Shown here piece after piece: positions 25,522 through 33,900 of a stretch of 64,000 nt of DNA (within the stretch, counting starts at the first letter, position 1; each line of letters starts with the position of its first letter). Below the pieces are notes generated by a model. The model searched no databases. It had not been told where the DNA came from and saw only the letters and a program-made list of their open reading frames with translations. Location of the stretch: positions 62,001-126,000 of the forward strand of contig JADYZW010000062.1 in assembly GCA_020852955.1 (NCBI GenBank), read 5' to 3'. The DNA comes from Deltaproteobacteria bacterium. GTDB lineage: Bacteria > Desulfobacterota > Binatia > UTPRO1. The position numbers were made by a program, and so were the translations under genes.

Positions 25522-27157
25522 CCGTGTGCTCCTTGATCGCGGCGCCGCCGAGGAGCGCCGTCATGGCCTCCGCGCTGCGGGCCAGGTCGTGATAGAGGCG
25601 CGCCGTCTCGACCGCCAGGGTCGCGACGTCGTCGCCCTCGAGGTTCTCCTTGCCGAAGACGAACATCTGCGTGAGGACGGTCGTGTCCGGGTGCGTGGCT
25701 CCGTGCTCCTTGATCGCGCGGTCCAGCACCTCGAGCTCGCGGCCGATCCGCTCGAGCTCCGCGAGGCGCGGCGGCCTGGCGCGCGCCAGTCCGGCGAGGA
25801 TCCCCGCCTGCGCGAGTCCGTCCCGCGCGAGCGTCGCGAGCGCGGCGAACGGGCCGAGATCGACCGGCGCCGGGGCCGCCGCCGGCAGCGGCACGCCCTC
25901 GATCACGTGCAGGAAGGTCGCCCGGTACGCCGCGCGGAGCGCGTCCTCGCGCCGCCGGGGCGGCGCGCCGAGCGGCGTCGCCTCGAAGCGGCCCGTCCCG
26001 TCGAATCCGGTGCGGTAGACGCGCGCCGGACGCAGATCCGCCGCGAGCGCCTCCAGCGCGGGCCAGTCCTCGCCGATCCGCGCCAGCACGACCGCAGCGA
26101 TCGCCTCCGGCGGAAGCTCGTCGCGGCAGAAGGGCTCGAGACAGGTGACGTTGTGGTCGCAGGGCGCGCAGAGCGCCCCGGTGTGGACGACGACGTGGTC
26201 GGCGGCGTACGGGCCCGTGTCGAACGGCGACGCCGGTCCGAAGAAGAGCCCCACGACCGGCGTCCCGACCGCGACCGCCATGTGCATGGGCCCGGTGTCG
26301 CCCGTGACCAGAGCCGAGGCGCGCCGCAGCAGGCCGCCGAGCTCGCCGACGCCCGTCCGCCCGCAGGTGTTGATCGCGGCCGCGCCGATCGCCGCGACGA
26401 CGCGGTCGCCGAGGGCGCGGTCGCCGCCGCCGCCGATCGCGACGACGCGCAGGCCCGTCGCCGCGAGGGCGCGGCCGAGCGCCACGAACGATGCCTCGGG
26501 CCATTGCCGGATCGCCCGGCTCGCGCCGAGCTGGAGCGCCACGAACCGGTCCGCGGCACCGACGCCGTGCTCGGCGAGCAGCGCGGCCGCCTTCGTGTCG
26601 GCCGCCGGCCGCACCTCGTAGCGCAGGCCCCGGACGTCCGCGTCCCGGCCCGTCATCGCGCAGTAGTAGTCGACGAGATTGAAGGCCGCGACGCGCCGGT
26701 TCAGGCACATCGTCGCGAAGAGCCGTGCCCACGGGTGGCGGATGACGCGCAGCCCGTCCGCGGTCATCGACCAGCCGCGCACGTCGGGAATGCGCAGGAG
26801 CCCCAGGAACACGGCGCTCATGCGCGAACTCGAGTAGTTCAGCGCGAGGTCGAAGCGTTCCGCGCGGAGCTCGCCGACCACCTGCTCGACGTAGCGGTAC
26901 GCCTCGAGGAGGCGCTCCCCGCCCTCGAGCATGAGATTCCCGAGCCGGTCGAGCTCGACGCGATACACCCGGTCGATGCCGGGGATGTCGTCGCAGACGT
27001 CGGCGAAGTTCTTCTCCGCCATGAGGGTGATCGCGGCCTCGGGATGCCGCCCGCGGAGCGCCGCAATCGCCGGCGACGTCTGCAGGAGATCGCCGAAGCG
27101 GGTCAGATTGACGATGAGGATACGGGTGACGCTCCCCCGGCGGGCAGGCGCGCTCAC
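25499..27157 (-). CDS. GT9 (heptosyltransferase-like) glycosyltransferase with C-terminal extension
   Basis: A 552-residue protein. Residues 1-350 match the ADP-heptose:LPS heptosyltransferase family: ILIVNLTRFGDLLQTSPAIAAL at the N-terminus, FVALQLGASRAIRQWP in the middle, and the nucleotide-sugar motif VTGDTGPMHMAVAVGTPVVGLFFGPASPFDTGPY. The ~200-residue C-terminal extension is helical and of unknown function. It overlaps the upstream Maf/CgeB-like gene by 4 nt (ATGA). Its place in a sigma-54 operon suggests flagellin or surface glycan work rather than LPS core synthesis; that is inference. Confidence 0.85.
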   Translation of the reverse strand: MSAPARRGSVTRILIVNLTRFGDLLQTSPAIAALRGRHPEAAITLMAEKNFADVCDDIPGIDRVYRVELDRLGNLMLEGGERLLEAYRYVEQVVGELRAERFDLALNYSSSRMSAVFLGLLRIPDVRGWSMTADGLRVIRHPWARLFATMCLNRRVAAFNLVDYYCAMTGRDADVRGLRYEVRPAADTKAAALLAEHGVGAADRFVALQLGASRAIRQWPEASFVALGRALAATGLRVVAIGGGGDRALGDRVVAAIGAAAINTCGRTGVGELGGLLRRASALVTGDTGPMHMAVAVGTPVVGLFFGPASPFDTGPYAADHVVVHTGALCAPCDHNVTCLEPFCRDELPPEAIAAVVLARIGEDWPALEALAADLRPARVYRTGFDGTGRFEATPLGAPPRRREDALRAAYRATFLHVIEGVPLPAAAPAPVDLGPFAALATLARDGLAQAGILAGLARARPPRLAELERIGRELEVLDRAIKEHGATHPDTTVLTQMFVFGKENLEGDDVATLAVETARLYHDLARSAEAMTALLGGAAIKEHTDDARLHQ

Positions 27158-28977
27158 AGGCGCTGCTCCCGGAGGTAGAGCTCGTCGAACTGGTGGAGGA
27201 AGAGAAAGATCGCCTCGGGCTCGCTGAGCGCGCCCTCGCGCGTCGCGAGGCTCGCGGCCAACCGATCGATCGTGAAGGGCGTGTGAGGATCGAAGCGGCC
27301 GAGGAACTCCGCGAGGCCCGCCGCGCCGCCGCGCGCCACGTCGCCGACCGTTACCGTCCGGCGCTTCCCGAGCAGGCGCTCCTGCGCCGGACCGATCACC
27401 GCGGCGAGGAGGTCCTCCATGCGGCGCGCGTAGGTGTGCTCGGCGAGCGCCCGCTGTCGGGCGCGGCCGGCGAGCGCGAGCCGCTCGTCCTCGTGCGCGA
27501 GGTAGTAGCCGGCCGCCTCGCGGAGCTCGGCCACGCTGTCGACGACCGCGAGCTCGCGGCCCGCCGCGAACAGCGGCGGCAGGAGCGCGCGGCGGTCGAC
27601 GAGCTGGAACGCGCCGGCGCCGGCGAGCTCGAACGTGCGCGGGTTCACGAAGTCGCCCCGCGGATCGACCCCCTCGTGGTAGGTCGACGAGTGCAGGTTC
27701 AGGTTGATCGTGCTGGCGTTGAAGATCCGGACCGCGTCTTCGGTGACGACGCGGGCGCCGCTCCGCTGCACGACGCGCGCGAGGTCGGAGGCGCCGCCCC
27801 AGTCGCTGCCCCAGATCCTGAAATCGAGGTCGAGGAAGCGGCGGAACGCGAGGCGGCGGTTGCGATACCCCGCCCCGACGAACGAGACGTCGCTGCCGAG
27901 TTCGGCCCGCTCGGCCGCGTCGAGCGCGAGCGGCCGGTGCACGCGCGGATCGAAGCCGCAGGGCAGATAGGCGAGCCGGGCGTCGGTGACCTCCGCCATC
28001 GCCTCGAGGCAGCCGTCGGTCTGGATCGTGAAGACGTGATCGTAGTGGGGCGCAAGCTCGCGCCAGGAGGTCATGACGCGATAGTCCTCGACGAACCAGA
28101 GCGCGCGCAGCACGCCGCGCCTGCCGATCGCGTCGAGGGCGGCGGCGTTGAGCGGCGCCTGCGCGAGCGCCAGGACGAGATCCGGCTCGAGCGCGTCGAC
28201 GGCCGCCGCGACGCCGGCGGCCATCACGTCGCAGAAGCCCGCTTCGAGCACGCGCCGCTGCGCGCGCCGCGCGCCGAAGCGCTCGAGGCCCAGGAACGCG
28301 TCGTGGAACGGCGCGAGATCGAGCAGATGGGTGTCATGGCCGAGCGCGCCGAGCGCGCGCGCGGCGTACCCGGCGATCGGCCACGAGCCCCCGTAGAGCG
28401 GCGTCACGACCAGCACCTTCAAGCGCAGGCCAGTGCGCGCCGCCCGCGCCTGCCAGGCCTGGAGCGCGCGCCGATACGCGGCGCCGGAGACGGGCGCTCC
28501 GTCCGGCACCAGCAGGGCCGGCGCGTGCGCGACGACCAGCGTCCGCTCGCCCGCGGCCGCGGCGGCCCCGTCATCGTCGTCGACCGCGAGTTCGACGCGC
28601 CCGAGAAGCCCCGCGAGGTCGCGCGTCGCGAGCGCTGCGCGCAGGACCGCGAGGTCGGGCTCGACGACGACGATGCCGCCCGTGAAGCGCGCGGCGAGCG
28701 CTTCGACGTGGTAGCCGAGCCCGCAGCCGACGACCACCACGCGCGTCGCGGCGACGGCCTCGAGCCGATCCACGATGCCGCGCGCCCAGCGCTCGCCGTC
28801 GGCGACGGGGTCGACGAGATGCTGCAACGGCGCACCGGCGACCGTGAGGGTCGGCGCGCCCTTCGGCGTCGCGCCGACGACGTGCGTCGCCGACGCCGCG
28901 GTCGCGGCGAGGCGCCGGGCGAGCGCGGGCCACCGGGCCGTCACGATCGTCAGGTTCTCGCTGCGGAGCCCGCTCAC
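27154..28977 (-). CDS. Maf/CgeB-like glycosyltransferase, probable flagellar or surface glycan enzyme
   Basis: A 607-residue two-part protein. The N-terminal ~180 residues have a Rossmann core (TRVVVVGCGLGYHVEALAARF, GGIVVVEPDLAVLRAAL) like Maf/DUF115-type motility-associated proteins. From ~185 a CgeB/GT-B type glycosyltransferase follows (LKVLVVTPLYGGSWPIAGY, YLPCGFDPRVHRPL, VSFVGAGYRNRRLAF, STINLNLHSSTYHEGVDPRGDFVNPRTFELAGAGAFQLVD). The GTG at 28977 has a GGGAGG upstream; an in-frame GTG at 29085 is possible but adds an Arg-rich stretch. It is first in a three-gene operon behind a sigma-54 promoter at 29150-29165. Confidence 0.82.
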   Translation of the reverse strand: MSGLRSENLTIVTARWPALARRLAATAASATHVVGATPKGAPTLTVAGAPLQHLVDPVADGERWARGIVDRLEAVAATRVVVVGCGLGYHVEALAARFTGGIVVVEPDLAVLRAALATRDLAGLLGRVELAVDDDDGAAAAAGERTLVVAHAPALLVPDGAPVSGAAYRRALQAWQARAARTGLRLKVLVVTPLYGGSWPIAGYAARALGALGHDTHLLDLAPFHDAFLGLERFGARRAQRRVLEAGFCDVMAAGVAAAVDALEPDLVLALAQAPLNAAALDAIGRRGVLRALWFVEDYRVMTSWRELAPHYDHVFTIQTDGCLEAMAEVTDARLAYLPCGFDPRVHRPLALDAAERAELGSDVSFVGAGYRNRRLAFRRFLDLDFRIWGSDWGGASDLARVVQRSGARVVTEDAVRIFNASTINLNLHSSTYHEGVDPRGDFVNPRTFELAGAGAFQLVDRRALLPPLFAAGRELAVVDSVAELREAAGYYLAHEDERLALAGRARQRALAEHTYARRMEDLLAAVIGPAQERLLGKRRTVTVGDVARGGAAGLAEFLGRFDPHTPFTIDRLAASLATREGALSEPEAIFLFLHQFDELYLREQRL

Positions 28978-29149
28978 GCCCCTCCCTTGCGACCATCCGT
29001 TCCCGTCATGCCGGCGGGCGCGGACCGACCGCCGCCCGCCCCGCCTCGTGGCCGAGCGAGCGACGATCCGGTTCTCCCCTTCCACCCCCCCACGTCATCG
29101 CCTCCCCACCGCATACGGCCTCCGCCCCCGCGGAGACCTCGCGGCGGAG

Positions 29150-29165
29150 AGCAAGCCCGGTGCCA
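29150..29165 (-). promoter_or_regulatory. Sigma-54 promoter of the leftward glycosylation operon
   Basis: Minus-strand TGGCACCGGGCTTGCT is a one-mismatch match to TGGCACGN4TTGCW. Predicted start near 29139 gives a leader of ~160 nt to the chosen GTG. Confidence 0.75.
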
Positions 29166-29240
29166 CCGACCCGGCGCGGGTCGCCGGCGCGATCCGCCGC
29201 GCGCCTCGCGGGCGGAGGCGTGCGGCCCGGCGGAACGCGG

Positions 29241-29288
29241 TGGCGGAAAAATGTGCCGGACGCGGGATCCGGGTCAGGTTCCTGACCC
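29241..29288. promoter_or_regulatory. Shared palindromes between divergent sigma-54 promoters
   Basis: GGGTCAGGTTCCTGACCC (29271-29288) is a perfect 18-bp palindrome of the GTCAG-N4-CTGAC type, also found at 14533 and 47990. Beside it GGCGGAAAAATGTGCCG (29241-29257) is an imperfect copy of the CGGCAG-type box. Both lie 60-140 bp upstream of the two outward-facing promoters. Confidence 0.6.
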
Positions 29289-29347
29289 GCCGCGCGCTAC
29301 CCGATCGGCGCGCGCACGCGCGACGCCGCCCCGGACGTCGGGCGGCA

Positions 29348-29363
29348 TGGCACATCCGTTGCT
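29348..29363 (+). promoter_or_regulatory. Sigma-54 promoter of the rightward methyltransferase/GT operon
   Basis: TGGCACATCCGTTGCT keeps TGGCAC and TTGCT exactly. Predicted start near 29374 gives a 41-nt leader with GGAGG before the ATG at 29415. Confidence 0.75.
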
Positions 29364-29414
29364 GCCCATCGCCGCGGCAACGTGCGTCGACCGGGTCGGC
29401 GGCGAGGAGGGGGC

Positions 29415-30932
29415 ATGCTCGAGGGGGCGATACGATGGATCCGACGGCACGCGCTCGCGAGCGGCGGCATCGCCGTCTCGTCGAAGCAGCGCGTCACGTA
29501 CCCCGAGGTGACCGGCTACTACGTGCCGACGCTGCTCGCGATCGGCGAGCGCGACCTCGCGCGCGCCTTCGCCGACTGGCTCGTCACCGTGCAGCGCGAC
29601 GACGGGTCCTTCGGCGGTCCGGGCACGGACGAGCGCTTCGCCTTCGACACGGGCCAGGTGGTGCGGGGCTGGGTCGCGATGCTGCCGACGCACCCCGGGC
29701 TCGACGCCCCGCTCCGCCGCGCGTGCGACTGGCTCGTCGCCACGGGCGACGCCGCCACCGGCCGGCTCGCAACGCCGGCGCCGGGCGGCGCGTGGAGCCT
29801 CGGAGCGCGCGGCGAGGTGTCGGAGGCCATCCACCTCTACGCGCTCGCCCCGCTCGCGGCCGCCGGCGACCTCCTCGGCGAGGCGCGCTATCGCCGCTTC
29901 GCGGAGCGCGGCCGCGACTGGCACCTGCGGCACGTCGCGTGTACGCGCTTCGACGCGCCGAACCACCTCACGCACTTCTACGCCTACGTGCAGGAGGCGC
30001 TGGTCGAGCTCGGCTGCCACGACGAGGCGCGCCGCGGCATGGCCGACGTCGCGCGCTGGCAACAGGAGAACGGCGCCGTCCCCGCGTACAGCGACGTGCC
30101 GTGGGTGTGCGCGACCGGCATCGCGCAGCTCGCGCAGGTGTGGTTCCGGCTCGCCGAGCCCACGCGCGCCGAGCGCGCCCTCGCCTTCCTCGCGGCGCTG
30201 CAGAACCCCGGCGGCGGCTTCTTCGGATCCTACGGCGTCGGCGCCGCCTACTTCCCCGACCAGGAGCCTTCGTGGGGGGTGAAGTACGCGATCGAAGCCG
30301 AGCAGCGCCGGATCGCGAGCCACTTCGACGCGACCGCCGCGGACTACCGCTCCGACATCCCCGAAGACGACGGCCGGGTGCGCGCCGTGCTCGCCGCCTT
30401 CGGCGACCTCGACGCCAGGCGCGTCCTCGACGCGGGCGCCGGCAAGGGACGCTACGCCGCGCTCCTGAAGCGCGCGCACCCGCGCGCCGAGGTCACCGCC
30501 CTCGACGTCTCGGCGGAGATGCTGCGCCACGTGCCGCCCGGCATCGCGACCGTCCAGCACAGCCTCCTCGACATGCCCTTCCCCGACGGCCGCTTCGACG
30601 CCGTGCTCTGCGTCGAGGCCCTGGAGCACGCGGTCCGCATCCCCGAGGCGCTTCGCGAGCTCGTCCGGGTGCTCGCGCCGGGCGGCACGCTCGTCGTCAT
30701 CGACAAGAACGAGGCGAAGCTCGGCGCCCTCGCGATGCCGAGCTGGGAGCGCTGGTTCGACGCCGGGGAGCTGACGGCGCTGCTACGCTCGCTCGGCCTC
30801 GACGTGGAGACCGCGCACGTCGGCTACGACGGCCGCGAGGCCGACGGTCTCTTCCTCTGCTGGACGGCGCGCAAGCCGCGCGCCGCCGGCCTCTCCGCGT
30901 CCCACGACGCCGCGGCCGGCGCCGCGCGCTAG
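29415..30932 (+). CDS. Alpha-toroid (prenyltransferase/cyclase-like) - SAM methyltransferase fusion
   Basis: A 505-residue fusion. The N-terminal ~290 residues look like an alpha/alpha toroid: repeated helix pairs with DWLVTVQRDDGSFGGPG, WQQENGAVPAYS and LAALQNPGGGFFGSYG, the Q-x2-(D/N)G-x-(F/W) pattern of terpene-cyclase and prenyltransferase repeats. The C-terminal ~200 residues are a class I methyltransferase: RVLDAGAGKGRYAALL (motif I), VTALDVSAEM, FDAVLCVEALEHAVR, LAPGGTLVVIDKNE. It starts an operon with the giant fusion and has a GGAGG site. Coupling to flagellar sigma-54 control suggests methylation of a flagellin or surface glycan; not proven. Confidence 0.82.
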   Translation: MLEGAIRWIRRHALASGGIAVSSKQRVTYPEVTGYYVPTLLAIGERDLARAFADWLVTVQRDDGSFGGPGTDERFAFDTGQVVRGWVAMLPTHPGLDAPLRRACDWLVATGDAATGRLATPAPGGAWSLGARGEVSEAIHLYALAPLAAAGDLLGEARYRRFAERGRDWHLRHVACTRFDAPNHLTHFYAYVQEALVELGCHDEARRGMADVARWQQENGAVPAYSDVPWVCATGIAQLAQVWFRLAEPTRAERALAFLAALQNPGGGFFGSYGVGAAYFPDQEPSWGVKYAIEAEQRRIASHFDATAADYRSDIPEDDGRVRAVLAAFGDLDARRVLDAGAGKGRYAALLKRAHPRAEVTALDVSAEMLRHVPPGIATVQHSLLDMPFPDGRFDAVLCVEALEHAVRIPEALRELVRVLAPGGTLVVIDKNEAKLGALAMPSWERWFDAGELTALLRSLGLDVETAHVGYDGREADGLFLCWTARKPRAAGLSASHDAAAGAAR

Positions 30933-30945
30933 CGAGGATCCGTCC

Positions 30946-33900
30946 ATGGAGTTCAATCCCGTCGCCCTCGAGCAGAAGCGGTCGCACCTCGACGCCATCC
31001 ACGCCGATCCGGCGCGCCTCGCGCGCGTGCTGCGCGCCCTCCTCTCCGACGCGCCCTACGAGCTGACCCCGCTCGCGCGACCGTGGGAGCCCGGCGGCGG
31101 CGCGTCGCTCTACCGGGTGACGACGGCCGCCGCGGCCTACTTCCTCAAGGTGAAGCACCTCGCCGTCACCGTCGAAAGCAAGCTCGAGTGCGAGGCCGCG
31201 TTCTCGCCGGAACCCTCGCTGCGCAACGAACAGCGACTGCTCCGACGCTTCGCCGGCGCCCCCTTCGCGCCCGTCGTGCACGGCTACGCCGAGGACGGCG
31301 ACCACGCGTTTCTGCTGCTCGAGTGGCTGACGCCCTTCGAGGCGGTCGCGGCGACGCTCGGCGCCGCCGCGCTCGCCGACGCCTTCGGCGCCGTGACGGC
31401 GGCGGTGCGGACGCTCTACGAGGCCGGGGTCGTCCACACCGACCTGCACGAGAAGAATCTGATGTTCCGCGGCGCGACGCCCGTGCTCGTCGACTTCGAG
31501 GAGGCGCGCGAACTCGCGCAGCCCGTGCCCTTCGAGCGCTCGCTCGACGTCGTCGGCCGCACCGACCAGGGCGACGTCGGCGCGATGCCCGAAGGCCCGG
31601 GGCGGATCGGCGGACTCACCTGCCTCGACCGGCTGCACGCGGTCGTCGCGGAGCTCGTGCGGCCGCAGCTCGAGACCCTGATCCAGTCGTGCAACTTCGA
31701 CTCGTCGTGCCCCTTCCTCGCGACTCTCGACCACGGCCGCGACGAGCGCGTCTACCAGACGATCCAGGTGCCCGGCCTCACGATCGCGGGACAGCGCCCC
31801 GCCGACGACCCGCGCGTGCCGGTGATCGCGGCGGTCGGCGCCAGGCTCTTCGACCGGCCCTACACGCACCTCGACGTCGGCGCGAACATCGGGATGTTCG
31901 CCATCGCGATGGCGCGCCGCCCGGAGGTGGCGCGGTCGATCGGGGTCGAGGCCTACGACCGGTACGTCGAGCTCGCCAAGGTGCTGGCGTTCCTCTCCCG
32001 TGCGGAGCACGCCGAGTTCCACTGCGCGGTCGCCGGCGAAGACTCGCTCGTCGAGCGCCTCGGCGGCCGTCGCGTCGACCTCGTGACCATCTACTCGGTC
32101 TATCACCACATCCGGAACAAGGAGCGCTTCCTCGCCGACCTCGCGGCCCTCGGACCGTCGTACGTGATGCTCGAGATGGCGAGTCAACCCGAGTGCTACG
32201 AGGGCCGCTCGTGGGAGTCGGAGCTCGAGCGCATCGCGCGCGGCCTCGCGATGCCGTACGGCGAGGTGCTCGGCCAGAGCGCCGACTACGCGCGCCCGAT
32301 CGTCGTGCTGTCGCGCCTGCCGCTGCCGGCGAAGCTCCTCGCGGCGGCGCCCGCCGCGTCGCCGGCGCGGGGCGCGCCGCTCGCCGCGCCGCCGCCGAGC
32401 GGCGCCTCCACGCCGAGCCGCGCCACCGCCGCAGCCCCGCCCCGGCACGGCGCCGGCCCGGACCGCGGGCGCGGCGCGCCGCGCGTCTCGGTCGTGCTGC
32501 CGGTCTACAACCACCTCCGCTTCCTCCCCGAGGCGATCGGGAGCGTCCTCGCCCAGACCTACACGGACTTCGAGCTCGTGATCGTGAACGACGGCTCGAC
32601 CGACGGCACGCGGGAGTACCTCGACACGCTCGCAGATCCCCGCATCGTGGTCGTCCACCAGGAGAACCGCCGCCTGCCGGGCGCGCTGAACACCGGCTTC
32701 GCGCGCGCGTGCGGCGAGCTCCTCACCTGGACCTCGGCCGACAACCACTGCGCGCCGCTCTTCCTGGAGGCGCTGGTCGGCGCCCTCGACCGCTTCCCCG
32801 AGGCCGGCTTCGCCTACGCGGCCTTCGCGTGGATCGACGACGAGAGCCGCATCACGGGCATCCATCGGGACCAAGAGGTCACGGTGCGCTCGCTCCTGAA
32901 GCAGAACCCCGGGATCGCCGCGTTCCTCTACCGGCGCGCCTGCCGCGACGCGGTCGGCGAGTACGACCCGGCCCTCGACGGCGCCGAGGACTGGGACATG
33001 TGGCTCCGCATCGTCGAGCGCTTCCCGGCAGTCTACGTGCCCGAGATCCTCTACTACTACCGCCTCCACGCCGACAGCATGACGGTGAAGCACCGCGAGC
33101 GGGTCGCCGCGGCGAGCCGCCAGGTGGTGCGGAACGCGATCGCGCGGCGCGGCCGGCTCGACATCGAGGAGCTCTTCCCGACCCTCGCGGCCTGCCGCGA
33201 TCGCGGCGAAGCCGAGCTCTACGCGTGCGCCGACTTCGGCACCGCGCTCCTCCAGTCGCCGTGGGCGCCGCTCGAGCTCGCGGCCGCCTTCCTCGACGCC
33301 GCCTGCTCGGTGCGACCCGAGCCCGCCGCGGTCGCGAACTACGCGATCGCCTGCGCGCGCCTCGGACGGTTTGCCGAGGTGCGGCGCTGCCTCGAGCACC
33401 TGCGCGGCGTCGCCCACACCGACGTGCGGCGCCTCGTCGTCGCCCTCGACGCCGCCGCGCACGCCGAGCGCAGCGACCTCGCGATGGCGCTCGCGCCCTT
33501 CGGCATCGACACGACCGGCGTCGAGCTCTTCGAGCGCGAGCGCGCCGCGCGGCGCGTCTTCTCGCTCACCGACCCGGAACGCGCCGCCACCGTCGCGCCG
33601 TCCGCGCCTCCGCGTCCGGCGCCGTCGGGCGCGGCCGCGCACGCAGCGGGCGACCGCACCGCCGCCGCGCCGGCGGCGAGCGCGCCGGACGCCGCGCCCC
33701 CGGCGCCGGCACCCGCCGCGGTCCGGCCGCGCGCGTCCCACCGTGACCACGCGGGCGGCGTCCGCCGCCCGACCGTGTCCGTGATCGTGCCGACCCACGA
33801 TCGTCCGGACATGCTGCGCGGCGCGCTCGGGAGCATCCTCGCCCAGACCTATCGCGACTTCGAGATCGTCGTCGTGAACGACTGCGGCGTCGACGTCCAG

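Noticed and set aside
28977..29085. Upstream GTG start (29085) for the Maf/CgeB-like gene
   Set aside because: Adds an Arg-rich, motif-free stretch; the GTG at 28977 has a better ribosome site and leads straight into the conserved domain.
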